DNA of 64,000 nt. Origin: Bimastos eiseni. Taxonomy: Eukaryota; Annelida; Clitellata; Crassiclitellata; Lumbricidae. Position numbers and translations under genes: made by a program. The notes under the pieces were generated by a model. That model was not told where the DNA came from and ran no database searches. It saw nothing but the letters and a program-made list of their open reading frames with translations. Below, one piece after another: positions 11,701 through 22,440 of the stretch (within the stretch, counting starts at the first letter, position 1; every line of letters starts with the position of its first letter). Where the stretch lies: assembly GCA_959347315.1 (NCBI GenBank), contig OY365819.1:22586589-22650588 (forward strand), read 5' to 3'.

Positions 11701-11845
11701 CAGAAGTGCATACGCCTCAACGGCGCAACTGCAGTTGTACTGCAGAGCAATTGTTCACGAAGGACTTGCTCGAGGTTCCTACACAGTGACTCCCCGGACA
11801 AGGGTTGAACCCGCTCGCTCAGCCGGTCAGCCACTGTGGCACACA
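11701..11845 (-). repeat. tRNA-derived SINE, copy 2
   Basis: Same body as the copy at 7228-7445. Its reverse complement contains a good B box (GGTTCAACCC) and the shared GTGTAGGAACCTCGAGCAAG and CTGCAGTACAACTGCAG stretches. It lies exactly where the reverse transcriptase frame at 10690-11700 is cut off. No clear target duplication is visible. Confidence 0.6.
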
Positions 11846-13004
11846 ATTTGTAAGAATCTATTTTTGTGGGTTGGGACACACAATGGGCCGAAGAAAATGA
11901 TCTTTAGTTTGTTCTTGTTGAATTAAGGAGTTGCAAATACTCTGTTCTTTCGAACAGAACATGTAGTGTGGATGAGATGAGACAAGATTGGCAATGTCAT
12001 TAGGTAGATTATTTGAATTTGTTGAAAGTTGCATCAAATGTACTGACTGTTGGTAAGTGCAATGCACAGTCAGGAATGTAGCCCATTGCAAGACCACACA
12101 GTGCATTATATACAAGGACAACAGCATTATAATATGAGCACACGTTGGAAAGTAAAAGAAAGGGTGATTTTCCATGAGATATGCAAACAGCTGATTATAA
12201 GGAGGCACAGAGACAATTAGCAAGAGAACAGACTGCTTCACATTCTGAGCATGACAAGACAGAGGGCAGTGAAGAGCATGGGCAACATGCTACAAGAAAT
12301 AAGTCAAAGATGCCTAAGTAAAATTGACAAGATCGTGTGATGCTGGTAACAGGAAATTGCAGTTGTATCTCAGATTAGTTACCGGTACATGCAGATTACT
12401 TATCAGTAATTGACATTTGGTGAAACCTCTTTGAAACTATGTGTAGGAAGGTAAAAAGTTGATATTGCTTTGGCCAGAAACATTAAGTGTCTAATATATT
12501 TTTAAAATCAATGACTTATGCCTATAAACACACAGCTATATGGCCTTTTGAAAATTATGCGAATGATTCATTTGATATGAGGACGCAAATATGCAAATGC
12601 ATTCACGTTCTAGCCACAAAGAAACTTATGTAAAACTCATGTAAATCATGAAGTATTTCAGCATTAGTAAGATGTTTGTGAGGGTCTGCACTGTACATAT
12701 CTTTTTAAGAATCGCAGAAAAGTGCTTCACTTTGTCCAGTTGAATTAATTAAATAATTGACCGAACAGAATAGACAGATACAGCGAAAGAGAGAAACTCA
12801 TTCACCAAGGAATGGCTGTAGTATTAGGTATGGCCTGAGAAATGAAATCAGATGATCTCCTTGTTGATTACTGAAGAAAAAGGAAACTGAAGAAGGTAGA
12901 CTGATCTTAAATATTGGAGGTGACCAGAATAATTCAATATTTTATTAACTATGAGCCCCAATTTGAAACAAGACATTCTATATCATCTGCAAATTTCGGA
13001 GAAT
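11846..13004. other. Intron sequence, possibly including an eroded LINE end
   Basis: AT-rich DNA with no intact gene. On the minus strand at about 12000-12180 the conceptual product around VYNALCGLAMGYIPDC weakly resembles the C-terminal part of CR1/L2-type proteins. It is too decayed to call. Nothing is recognised in 12300-13000. Confidence 0.25.
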
Positions 13005-13405
13005 GGACATTTGCCCCCCCCCCCCGGACATTATCCCCGGACATTTGCCCTAGGACAATTGCCCCTCCTCGACAATTGCCCACCATTTTGGCATTTGCCC
13101 CCTATATGTATATTTGCATATATGTACATGGGTATGTTTACATACATACATATACATGTATGTATGCATGCATGTATGTATGTATGCATGCATATGTATA
13201 AATGCATACATACATGCATGTACGTACGTAAGCCTATGTATGTATGCATGCTTGTGTGTATGTATATGCTTGTATGTATATATGCACGCATATGCATATG
13301 CATACATACTTATGTACGTATGCACGCACAAGCACACAATACATGCATACATACATGCATCATACGTACGTTACATACGTATGTATGATGTATGTATATA
13401 TGTAC
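13005..13405. repeat. Foldback-type arm (GGACATTTGCCC units) with (ATGT)n/(ACAT)n block
   Basis: At 13005-13102 several units of the type GGACAWTTGCCCC lie in tandem, including a 13-base run of C. A 300-bp degenerate tetranucleotide block (ATGT on one strand) directly follows to about 13405. The same association of GGACAATTGCCC units with ATGT repeats recurs at 19060-19213, 37743-38036 and 48176/50172. Long frames over the block are artefacts of the repeat. Confidence 0.6.
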
Positions 13406-13555
13406 GTAACCAATCGTTTTTATCTATCCACTGACAATTGACAAAAATTATATTAGTATAACAGTTTAATGAGGATTGACAGTAAAACAATAGGGAAGAA
13501 AAGTGACACCCTTACACCAAGTTAACTGAAAATAGGTGGCATTTGAAGGGGTTCT

Positions 13556-13708
13556 GGACAATTCAGCACCGGACAGTTCGACGCAGACAATTTGGCACCG
13601 GGACAATTCGTCGATGAACAATTCGGCGTTGGACAATTCGGCGTGCGGACAGTTTGGTGCCGGGACAATTCAGCATCGAACAACTCGGCGACGGACAATT
13701 CGATGCTG
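13556..13708 (+). repeat. Minisatellite, unit about 15-16 bp (GGACAATTCGGCGCC type)
   Basis: About ten imperfect units beginning GGACA and ending in a GC-rich pentamer. The array is followed by GATGAGTTTGTAAGTG. A shorter array of the same unit at 13977-14018 is followed by the identical 16 bases, so the two arrays share a right flank. The GGACAATT core relates it to the foldback arms elsewhere. Confidence 0.7.
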
Positions 13709-13976
13709 GATGAGTTTGTAAGTGTATTTAGACCAGATGTGAGTATGTAGTAATGGGCATTTTTTAAATATTCAGAATGGGAGCGAAATAGTATTCTCCA
13801 TATTATCCCGCACAGGTCAGGTTATTATAGAGACTGGTGAAGACAACAGCCCTAAAATACTGACTGAGTAATCACGATTAAAGAGTACAGTAACATTAAG
13901 ACATGGATTTATCAACTTCTACTGCCGTTAGTAAATGCTATCTGAGTCAGAAACCGAAATCGGTGTAATTTGTAAT

Positions 13977-14018
13977 ATTCAGCGTCGGACAATTCAGCAA
14001 TGGACAATTCGGCGCCGG
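13977..14018 (+). repeat. Short second array of the GGACAATTCGGCGCC minisatellite
   Basis: Three units directly abut the truncated end of a LINE reverse transcriptase at about 14035. The repeated flank GATGAGTTTGTAAGTG is shared with the array at 13556-13708. This suggests duplication or insertion of the intervening 270 bp. Confidence 0.6.
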
Positions 14019-14034
14019 ATGAGTTTGTAAGTGT

Positions 14035-14705
14035 TTGGCAAGTCATTAATGAAAAGCAAAAACAAGAGCAGGCCTAAAATGGAACCTTGAGGAACCCCAG
14101 GCAATGCCATTACAGGAAACGTATTGTAGTGTATTCTCTAAGTAGCTCTAGAACCAAGTCAAAGCCGAACCTCGTATGCCTAGGTTATTCAGTTTCGATA
14201 GTAAAATTTTATGATTTACTGAATCGAATGCCTTTGCAGTATCTATGAAAATACCCAGAGAAAATTCATTGCAGTCAAAAGCAGCAGAGATATGGTCTTG
14301 TGTATCGATCAGGGACATCGATGTAGAGTGCCCGGTTGAAGGCCATGTTGGGATGTGGATAGAAATTTATTTTTATCAACAAAGTCAAACAGCCTAGTAT
14401 ACATGATCTTTTCTAATAATTTTGGAAAAAGGGTAAAATCGAGATAGGCCTGTAATTATTAAGCTAGTCTTTGGAGTCCTGCTTATGTATGGGTATAACT
14501 TTGGCAGATTTCATAAGGTCCGGGACAACACCAGTTGGTAATGAAGCATTGAAAATGACTGAGAGAGGCTTGGCAATAAGTGCAAGTATGGGATTGAGGG
14601 GTCAATATCATCAGAACCAGTAGTATGGGTGGTTTTCAGGATTCTGCTAAGAGCAATTAGCTCGTCAGGAGTAGTGGGATAAACAGCAAATGAGTTAGAG
14701 TTGGG
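14035..14705 (-). pseudogene. CR1-like reverse transcriptase fragment
   Basis: The minus-strand product shows, in mixed frames, an NNYRPISIL fingers motif, motif A with AKAFDSVNHKILL, and motif B GSILGLLLFLLFINDLP at the truncated end (14035). With the endonuclease remains at 17140-17880 it appears to be the downstream half of one CR1-like element. DNA at about 14710-16210 interrupts that element. Several stops and shifts are present. Confidence 0.6.
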
Positions 14706-14944
14706 ATGTCCCAGGTAAGATGCATACGATACAGGAGATGCACAGGCAGAGACTTGACTCTTGGTTTGGATTGGAGACGGGTCGTAAAATTTTTAATTCC
14801 CGGAGACAGGTCGTAAAATTTTTAATTCCCAAACACTTGGATGTGGTAAAAAAGTATGAACACTGGAAATCTTGGAGGAAATGTCCACTCCTGGCTCCTC
14901 TAAGTCTACCCCACTGAATGTATAAATGCTGAACTGTCCCAAAA
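14706..14944. other. Inserted DNA with a short tandem duplication
   Basis: A unit around GTCGTAAAATTTTTAATTCCC occurs twice in direct order (about 14780-14830). Frames on either strand have no recognisable domain. It is the left part of the sequence that separates the two halves of the CR1-like element. Confidence 0.35.
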
Positions 14945-15310
14945 CAGTATAACATTTTTCATCAGTCCAGCTTCTACTTATGCATGATACTTTTCATTAA
15001 CCAAGCTTCTACTTAAACATGATTGTTTTCATCGATCCATGTTTCCACTTATCACTTAAGCACAATCCTGTTTGTCAGCTCAGCGTCCACTTAAGCACAA
15101 TCCTTTTACTTAAGCATGATTCTTTTCATCAATCCAGCTCCCATTTGAACATAATTCTTTTCATCACATCCAGCTTTTATGTGGGTATGAATCTTTTCTT
15201 CACATTAGGCTTCTACTTAAGTCTGATTCTTTTCATCAATCCAACTTACATTTAAGCTTAAACTTTTCATCAATCCAGTTTCTACTTGCCGCGTCTTATT
15301 TTCATAGATC
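14945..15310. repeat. Degenerate minisatellite, unit about 36-40 bp
   Basis: At least eight imperfect repeats built on CTACTTAAGCATGATTC followed by TTTTCATCAATCCAGC. Units vary in length and many have point changes, so the array is old. It lies within the DNA that splits the CR1-like element. Confidence 0.75.
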
Positions 15311-15527
15311 CACCAATTTGAAATGCATGCAAGGCCTATGCTAAAACACATGATTTAGTCAGTGAAATAATTAAATGCGCTAAAATACAGGACCGTGCAA
15401 TTTCTCTCCTTCGAATTATTTATAATTTTGTTGAGTGGTTTTATCTTTCAAATTATCAGCCTTCTAAACGATTATCTAAATTGTCAGGGATTGTGTTTCC
15501 TCATGGAATCACAAAGTCATACCCTCC

Positions 15528-15676
15528 ATGTGGCGGCGATGTGTGCTAGATCTCGAGGGGGACAAGTCCCCCCACCTTTTACAGAGAGGGAACAATTTAT
15601 ATGTGTGTTCCCTCCACATTTCCTACTCCTCTCATTGTGTGTCCCCCTCACCTGTCAAGCGAGATTGCCGCCTCTG
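15528..15676. mobile_element. hAT-type MITE, diverged copy
   Basis: About 150 bp homologous to the 135-bp element at 48354-48488. The shared parts are a TGGCGGCGAT-type left end, CCCCCACCTTTTACAGA, TCTCATTGTGTGTCCCC, and the right end GATTGCCGCCTCTG. The left terminus is altered and no target duplication can be recognised here. Confidence 0.6.
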
Positions 15677-16154
15677 GATGTGTGGTAGGGCTTTCTTCTT
15701 AATATTTCGGATGGACTGGCTCTCACTGCTACACGTTTCTGTCTGATACTTGTATGTTATTGCAGCCAGAGTCCCTCTTCTGGCGACTGAGGGTTTCTGC
15801 GCTTAGGCCTGGGCCAATATCGTGAACTCTGACCTCCTCAGGGTCGGGCTGAAGCGGCAACAGTTGGCTGCAGCAACAGCATCGCCACAGAATGCATACC
15901 AGCCGTGTCTCTGGGCTTGCTGCCTGTCTTTGTTTGGGGTATAAGGTGATCTACTATTGGCATGAGTCATCTCGGTCAACTTAGGAACCTCAACTCCGAT
16001 TATATTCCCCACATGAGAGAACAATCGCCAGTTATTAATTTAATTTTACTTTGTCCTATCTGTAAAACTTATAGTTTCACAAACCAGTCCCAGACATGGG
16101 AAATATAACAACTAGTACACATTCAGCAACCTGAAATTTTGGGGTGGATATAAG
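15677..16154. other. Unassigned intronic DNA
   Basis: No gene or repeat I can name. A moderately GC-rich part (15780-16020) contains a 73-codon minus-strand frame without a recognisable domain. It is probably part of the insertion into the CR1-like element. Confidence 0.25.
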
Positions 16155-16209
16155 CTACTCTATCACTCACACATCAAATTTTGGGGAGAACCGTCCCCCG
16201 CTGTCCCCT

Positions 16210-18000
16210 CTAAGTCTCCGCCCTTGAGGAGATGGAGGTATATTGTCCACCAATTCTTGTGCGATACACGTGAAATAATTGTTCAGTTTTTCAGCAATTA
16301 AAATTCGGTCTGAGATGACAGTGCCATTTGAATTTATGGAACGAAATAAGTGCGTCATGTGCTTTAGCCTTAAGAATTGATTTTATGAGTTTTTTTATGT
16401 AACATTTTCAACTTATTTCGATAAATTTTATATTTAGTTTTATTTGCCAATGTTGAATTTTTTACAAAAGGAGCATGAAGCTTTGACATTGCGAAATTTT
16501 AAAAGGGCAGATGTCATCCAAGGTTGCTTGGGGGCATTGGCCGATTTACGCTTTTTAATAGTTAATGGAAAGGCGGTGTCGTAGATATGTTTAAATCTTT
16601 CAATAAACATTTCTTGGACCAGTGAAGGACTGCTCGTACACTGATTCTCAACATCAGACCAGTCTAATTGCAATAGAAGAGTTTGAAATAGCTACCGTAT
16701 ATACTCGCGTATATATGTCGATTCGCGTATAAGTCAAAGTGTAATTTTTTGACAAAAATAGTGTCCAAAAACGACGACTCGCATATAAGTCGAACCCATA
16801 AACTCATACATCAACAGCATACTCAACAACTTTCAACTTAAAACCAGTTTCATAGGAGGCTCGCTTTCTTTTCAAATCGCTCATTGTGGTAAGTATTTTA
16901 CTGCACTAATCTCAAAACTTAGAACATGGAACCTTATATACAGAATTTTTTGATTGTGAAATCGGAATTAGAATAACCAGACAACTAAGGGTTTAAGTTG
17001 TGAGTTCGTTTTTGTAACACATGCGTATTAGGTCGTCCAAAAAGCTTTGGTCTATTTCGCGTATAAGTCAAAGTCCGTTTTCATTGTCCTGAAATAGCAT
17101 TAAATTTCTCAACTTATACGTGAGTATATACGGTAATTCGAGGCTGTATCAGTGCATCTAGATTGACAGATATAGGCTAATATTGGTAAATGATCAGAGA
17201 TGTCGTCAATAATAATGGCAGGATTTTAGAAATTCGATTGGTGAACAGGTTATCAATTAACGTAGCAGAGGTATCTGTGATGCGGGTGGGTTGGGTGATG
17301 ACTGGGAGAAGGTGATGTGAAAAAGTTGAATCTAGGAAATTACTGCAGAGCAGGTGTTCTTGCGCTTTATGTAGATCAATGTTGAAATCTCCTATGATAT
17401 GGTAGTCTCTGTCTTTAGAGGAAAGAGCAGCCAGGAGAGAGTTCCATTCAGAATTAAAATCATCTAAATCCTGTCCAGGAGTCCTATATATGGTCCCAAA
17501 TATCGAGCATGATCCAGTAGAACAAGGTAAAGAAAGGAAAAGAGATTCGTAAGTAACATGTTGAGAGCAGCCAGGTGGTGAATGTAATTGATAGTTTATG
17601 TTATCTTTTATAAAAAATGCTACCCCTCCCCCTCGGCCGCCTCCTGGCCTAGGTTTGGACTAAAAAAATATTCTGGGATATTAACAATTCCAATAGTATC
17701 AGGGCCCAACCAAGTTTTCGTAACTGCCATTATGTCAACGGCAAAACAAGACGTGAGACTTTCAAGACACAAGAGCTTGCTAATTAAGCTATGCGAATTT
17801 ACATGCATAATGGACAATTGATCGTGTCTGAATTGGCCTGGGGTCTAAACAGAGGAGGGATAATGTAAGAACATAAAGCTGGTCTTGTAACATAGTAGTT
17901 ATCATTGGGATCCAAATCATTATTATTAATGAGCGGACGGTCTAAGCCCAGGTTACTAAGTACGTCAAGTGCGAGGCATATCCCTTAGGTGGGTCAGTGA
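16210..18000 (-). mobile_element. CR1-like LINE, endonuclease and linker half, split by a MITE
   Basis: The minus strand carries endonuclease remains at 17817-17150 (TKTWLGPDTIG, a GGxGV-like loop and PGQDLDDFN-type segment) and the linker frame 16673-16440 (PWMTSALLKFRN). A further linker piece lies at 16358-16230 (LNNYFTCIAQELVDNIPPSP). A 439-bp TA-flanked MITE at 16695-17133 interrupts it. The reverse transcriptase half continues at 14705-14035 after an insertion. Many frame breaks are present. Confidence 0.6.
16695..17133. mobile_element. TA-flanked MITE related to the 7507-9281 transposon
   Basis: The ends CCGTATATACTCGCGTATA and ACGTGAGTATATACGG are inverted and flanked by TA (16693-16694 and 17134-17135). 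Interior sequence around 16800-16930 (AACTTTCAACTTAAAACCAG, GAGGCTCGCTTTCTTTTCAA) matches, in reverse, the region at 7800-7880 of the longer element. So this is an internally deleted, non-autonomous relative. It sits inside a CR1-like LINE. Confidence 0.75.
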
Positions 18001-18974
18001 GTGAATAGCAGGCCTATTCTCATGGATACATGTTTTAAATTTGGCATCATCCAATATATGGTTAAATGCTAATAACATAGGTAGACAATTAGGACATAAC
18101 CAATATTTGACATCAGCAGCAAGAACATTGAAATGAGATGAGTGGTAGCCATTACAACAGTTTGCACACTTTAACTTTATCGTTACTGTCTAACAAACTT
18201 TCGCATATACATCTAAATATATATAACTATAAATATACAACTAAAGACTCAGCTAGAGCGTCATAACTCAAAGTAGTAGAAGGTGAACATAGGCTGATTA
18301 AAGCAGCCAGAACTTAAACTAACCTCAGGCACAACTATAGTCCCTAGAAAAAAGAACAAAATGGTAGCCACAGCAGCAGGCCACTGCACTCGAGTCGAGT
18401 GAACTCGAGCATACTAACAAACAAACAAACAATCAACAATCAAATAGCAGCAAAAGACATATGGTGAAATGTATATTAAGGCGATCTTGAGCGAGGTTGG
18501 GTAACAAAACAATGCTAATCAATCACTAAAACAGACGACCCAAACAAAGTCAGTGTGCAGAAAGATAAATCAAAGCAAAAAACTGTGGTTGGTAATAGTA
18601 TCAGCAGAACACAATGCTAATCAAACACTTAAATAGCATGACCCAAACAGAATCAATGTGCAGAAGGATAAAAGTATCAGCAGTATAACGTCACCAGCAG
18701 GAGCAAAGGCCGAAGTCCGCCTCAGGGAGACCGCATAGAATGTTGCGTAAACGATAGCAACGGAAAATAGAGTGATGGAAAAATCCAAGTGAGTGACAAG
18801 TCGCTTGTAATTGCGAGTAAGTATTCGCGAGTGAAGATTTCCAGATCCTTGATGGACGAAATCTTTTGAGGTCGTTCTGTGGGACTATCTGTAGAGTATG
18901 GAAAATCCAAGAGAGTATGGAAAATCCAAGTGAGTGGCAAGTCGCTTGTAATTACAAGTTGTTATTCACGAGGT
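18001..18974. other. Intronic DNA with short direct duplications
   Basis: No gene is seen. Two local duplications stand out. A roughly 60-bp segment with ACCCAAACAAAGTCAGTGTG occurs near 18510-18570 and again, diverged, near 18610-18675. A segment with GTGAGTGACAAGTCGCTTG near 18790 recurs at about 18930. Short ACAA runs lie at about 18415. Confidence 0.4.
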
Positions 18975-19213
18975 CATACATACATACATACAGACAAACA
19001 GCCTGAAAGAGACACAGACAGACAGGCAAATAGACAGATCACGGTATTTATGCCAAATTTAATGTATGTATGTATGCATGTATGTATGTATGTACCGGTA
19101 TGCATGTATGTATGTACACTTAAATAGTTTGGGCGAGCTTATGGTCTACACTGGGAGGCAATTGTCCTAGTCTTTTCCGGAGAGGCAAATGTCTGGGGGG
19201 CAAATGTCCTACA
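18975..19213. repeat. Tetranucleotide repeat and foldback-type arm
   Basis: ACAT/ATGT repeats (about 18978-19112) are followed by the segment TTTGGGCGAGCTTATGGTCT (19129-19148). GGCAATTGTCC and GGCAAATGTCC units then run to 19213. The GGGCGAGCTTATGGTCT block is also present at 50094-50110 and, inverted, at 48280-48296. This is the right-hand arm of a foldback-type element whose left arm I cannot pair here. Confidence 0.6.
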
Positions 19214-19254
19214 CTCACAAAATTTCAGGTTGTTAATCATGGTATCCCTGTATT

Positions 19255-19467
19255 CCTATTCTCGTGTTTTTGTCTTTTATCATGTTAATTACTAGGTATG
19301 TGATAAATGTTGTTGCTGAGTTTTGTTCCTGCTGTTATCTTAAACTATTCTTCTGGTTCCCTGTCTACGCAGACCACTTTTTGCGGTATATTGCTTCAGT
19401 TCTTCCCACACCATTTGTCTTCAATATTGCCAATGTTAGTTCATGACTGATGGTGTCAAATGCCTTC
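19255..19467 (-). pseudogene. Fragment of a LINE reverse transcriptase (motif A)
   Basis: The reverse complement reads FIDFQKAFDTISHE at about 19480-19440, a typical motif A of RTE- or related LINEs. Broken sequence follows. Only about 200 bp are recognisable. The segment that matches the 43.8-44.95 kb copy starts inside this motif, at 19468. Confidence 0.5.
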
Positions 19468-19877
19468 TGGAAGTCAATAAAGCAGTGTCATATTATTTGT
19501 CTGCCCTTTTGTTTTGCATTTTCCACTTGCAGTGTTAGAGGATCAGTATTTGTTGTGTTTTGCTTCTAATGTTTTGCATCTATTGAAACTTCTGTGGCAG
19601 TTGAATGTTGTGAATGTTTGATTCTAGTGGTTTTGTGGCAGCACCTAATTTAATGTTTTTTAAACTATTGTTTTAAAATTAGATGACCCTATTAACAAGG
19701 CTTGTGTTGTCCCTTCTAGTATCGCCTTTGAAACCAGAAGACCTCTTTTTTGCCTACTGATATTTTCTTTGAATTATCAATTGTTATTATTGTTGTTCAA
19801 TAAACTCAACTGATTAATTAATTTTATTTACTTTATTTGCAATGCTGATGAACTCTGTTGGCGTAATCTGTTTTTAG

Positions 19878-19995
19878 CAAAATACATTCATTGTAGTGAT
19901 GACTACTGCTTAGTATTGCTCATCAAAGGTGTCTGCTTAAAGCATAAAGGTCAAACAGGATTAGCAGAAGAGTGTTTCCAGTACATTATTCAACA
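19878..19995 (+). CDS. TTC39: TTC39-like gene, second exon in window
   Basis: A 118-bp exon preceded by TTTTTAG and followed by the donor GTTAGT. It reads KYIHCSDDYCLVLLIKGVCL and then KHKGQTGLAEECFQYIIQ, a canonical TPR helix pair in which the A/G/F positions typical of TPRs are visible. It enters in phase 1 from the exon at 9657-9768 and leaves in phase 2 to the exon at 35721. The L2-like LINE begins only about 95 bp downstream of its donor. An identical 118-bp copy exists on the minus strand at 44423-44540. Confidence 0.8.
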
Positions 19996-20089
19996 GTTAG
20001 TTGTTATTTTTATCTATAATTAATCTGGACTATCTTTTGTTGAATGTACTACATTTATAGTATGTTTATGTATATAACATATAATATCC

Positions 20090-20598
20090 AGACGCCACAG
20101 CTACCCTTGTTCTCGCCTTCATTACTGCCCGACTGGATTACTGCTGCACGTCTTTTTGGACGCATTCCTAAATTTGGCCGTGTATCCGGCTATATGCTGG
20201 ATGTGCTCCACTGACTCCCATCCCTCCAATAGCGAATCTCGTACTGTATCTTTGGTATGGCGGTCCTTGCTAGGTCTCGCCCCTGCCTATCTTCGCGATC
20301 TCTGTTACTCTACTTCGAATGTACTGGGTCGCCGCTCTCTCCACTCTACTGAGCGAGGCATGCTCACTGTCCCATTTGCCCGTACAACTACTAAACAGAA
20401 TCGTGCCTTCTCAGTGGTTGGCCCCTCGCTCTGGAACATGCTCCCGTTGGCGTCGCGGTTGTCGCCAAGGGTCCACTCAGACTCATTTTATACTTGACTT
20501 AAAACTGTTTCCTTTAAACGTGCTGGAGTCAGGCACGCTCCTGAGTAGTAGCCTTGAATGGGCGCTATATAAATCTCTGAAATGAATGAATGAATGAA
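20090..20598 (+). mobile_element. L2-like LINE 3' end in the TTC39 intron
   Basis: The + strand shows the terminal part of an L2/CR1-type protein: FITARLDYC, then after an apparent deletion TVSLVWRSLLGLAPAYLRDL, and RAFSVVGPSLWNMLPL in the 20156-20497 frame. A short 3' untranslated part ending GCGCTATATAAATCTCTG and a (AATG)n tail follow. It is 5'-truncated and frameshifted, so it is inactive. Related 3' ends occur at 447-515, 36195-36610 and 43820-44330. Confidence 0.8.
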
Positions 20599-20847
20599 CA
20601 TATGATATATATACATCTGGGTGTGTGCTATGGTACCAGATATATAAAATATTATTTATATTTATGGTGTTATATTTATATATTTGCATATATGAAGCAC
20701 TTTAAAGAGCCAGGCAAGAGATCTAAGCAAATGCTTCTTGTGAAAAAGTTGTCATTGGTTATTGAGGGGTAAATACTTCTGTGTATGTATTTAAACCAAT
20801 TAAGCTCAAGAACCAGGCCACAAACATCAACAATTGTCCTGTCAAAG

Positions 20848-20952
20848 GCTGATGCCTACAGATATATGTAGGCATCAGGGATCCTTATCAATGCCTGACT
20901 AAGGGTCCATTATATAATCGGCCCTTAATCAGGCATTGATAAGGATTCCTGA
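20848..20952. repeat. Two nested perfect-stem palindromes
   Basis: The first hairpin is CTGATGCCTACA, six bases, then TGTAGGCATCAG (about 20850-20879). Overlapping its end, GGATCCTTATCAATGCCTGA (about 20879-20898) pairs with the inverse ending TCAGGCATTGATAAGGATTC (about 20930-20949) across a spacer containing TTATATAATC. It looks like a small hairpin-type MITE; no target duplication was recognised. Confidence 0.7.
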
Positions 20953-21000
20953 CAGATGGTAAGTGCATTTGACAAGCATTCTCCAATTGCACTCAGAAGG

Positions 21001-21002
<2 letters not shown>

Positions 21003-21062
<60 letters not shown>
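21003..21062. repeat. (GA)n microsatellite
   Basis: About 30 uninterrupted GA dinucleotides. Together with downstream sequence they create a spurious Glu-Arg open frame. I see no evidence for a gene. Confidence 0.95.
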
Positions 21063-21065
<3 letters not shown>

Positions 21066-21721
21066 GAGCCAATGCTGCAAACAAAGCAACTTTATTTTAA
21101 AGATATGCTCACATGTATCATACCAGATGAACTAGACTTACTAAGGTTCAACCAGACTCAGTTAGAAGCACCTCTGATTCTAATTGTAACTAAGTAAGTA
21201 TATTCTTTATTTCCATCTGCAGAAGCATGATGGGTCCATGAGAATAAAAACATACAAAAACATGTTAATTATGTAAAAGTTTCAATTTATAAAAGAAGGT
21301 GTTAATTTTCAGCCATTCATATCAAATCCACACACAGGTGGGCAAAATGAGGTAATGAAAATAGCACAAACAGGGCCGGGATGAGAAGTGAACATAAGCA
21401 AATGGGTTGACCTTAAGATGACAGGCGATTAACATGAGAATTGAAGCCATGGATGGCACAAATCACTCCAGAGGAAACATCATCTGGAGTAATTCGAACG
21501 CATCCGGAGAGATGATAGATGCACCAGACCCAATCGGGTCAATAGCGCCATTGGGTGAAGATGTTACCAAAGTCATGGAGTCGGAGTATGACACAAGCGG
21601 GGCAAAGTTGGCCGGCTTAGAGCAGTCATTGATATAATCTGGTCAGGCATCGTTGGTAGAAAGCTGTGTGGGTTTGATGTTGTAACTCAGCAGCGCGTGA
21701 GTTGGTTTCGGTTGATAGCAG
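21063..21721. other. Unassigned intron DNA
   Basis: No gene, LINE or transposon termini recognised. A 67-codon + strand frame at 21434-21637 has no known domain and no splice context tying it to the TTC39-like gene. Confidence 0.25.
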
Positions 21722-22440
21722 GGGTGTGGTCTCGAGACCGGAAAGCTGCGGTCTCGGTTTCGAATGCATCGGTCTTGGTCTTGGTCTCGGACCATCTGTC
21801 TTGGTCTTGGTCTCGACTGCGTCGGTCTTGGTCTTAAAGGAACGATCTTGGGATTGGTCTCCATCTTAGGTTAGCGTTCTTTTGCTGTATCAGAGCAATT
21901 TCTTTGCTATTTGTCGGTTATTTTCGATTATTAGAGACATCGGATGTTTAGGCCCTATGCGCTTGTTATCGATTTATGACATGCTGACCATCTATATATA
22001 CATGTTACCATGGGTAAAAAATGCATTTGCAACAGAACCAGCCATTTCAATATTTGCTTTCATAAATTTCAAGGTTTTTGAGCAATCTAATAACTATGTG
22101 ATCGACCACTTGTAGTCACTGTTAACCTACAATTTCGAGTACAAGTAGGCCAACACCATTCAAACGGAACGTTAATCTACTTGTTCAATGATGTCTTAAA
22201 ATATTTACCTATCGTATACTGTAAGTAATTTATAATGTGATATTCTCAGGCCAAAGCCTAGGGCTGAACCCGCAAAAGTTCAGACTGGCCGGTAAAACTG
22301 TTTTCTTGACCATTATTACGATTAGTATTCTTCAGCCATAAAATTAATGTTTTAATCGTGTCATTTCGTTTTAGAGTATTAATAAATTGAATTGTTTATA
22401 AAAAGGAGTCTTGGTCTTAGCTCCTTAGCTTAGACCAGTT
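21722..22440 (+). mobile_element. hAT-like element with GGTCTTGGTCTC repeats, copy A
   Basis: The left part is a run of GGTCTTGGTCTCG-type units, followed by about 550 bp of unique interior. That interior is shared with copies at 31544-32301 (same orientation) and 32695-34132 (opposite orientation). The termini are less clear than in those copies. No protein is encoded. It preserves the empty site for the element inserted at 33030 in copy C. Confidence 0.6.

Larger units (their letters stand above)
19468..20598 (+). repeat. Source copy of a 1131-bp inverted duplication (TTC39 exon 2 plus L2-like tail)
   Basis: This segment is repeated in reverse orientation at 43820-44950 with equal length. 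The three base differences I found by eye are near 19483, 19847 and 19838. It comprises intron DNA, the 118-bp TTC39-like exon, and an L2-like LINE 3' end. The right boundary is exactly the end of the LINE (GAAT)n tail. That argues the duplicate arose by reverse transcription rather than plain DNA duplication. Confidence 0.85.

Noticed and set aside
13103..13405. Several 65-145-codon frames on both strands (Cys/Met/Tyr/His/Ile-rich)
   Set aside because: They are translations of the ATGT/ACAT microsatellite, which has no stops in several frames. The same holds for 33105-33620 and 48300-48600.
20156..20497. A duplicated 113-codon gene pair (with 43921-44262)
   Set aside because: Both frames are the C-terminus of an L2-like LINE protein, not a host paralogue pair. 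Identity is due to the 1131-bp inverted copy.
21000..21197. A 65-codon Glu-Arg-rich frame
   Set aside because: It arises from a (GA)n run followed by unrelated intron sequence, without splice signals or homology.
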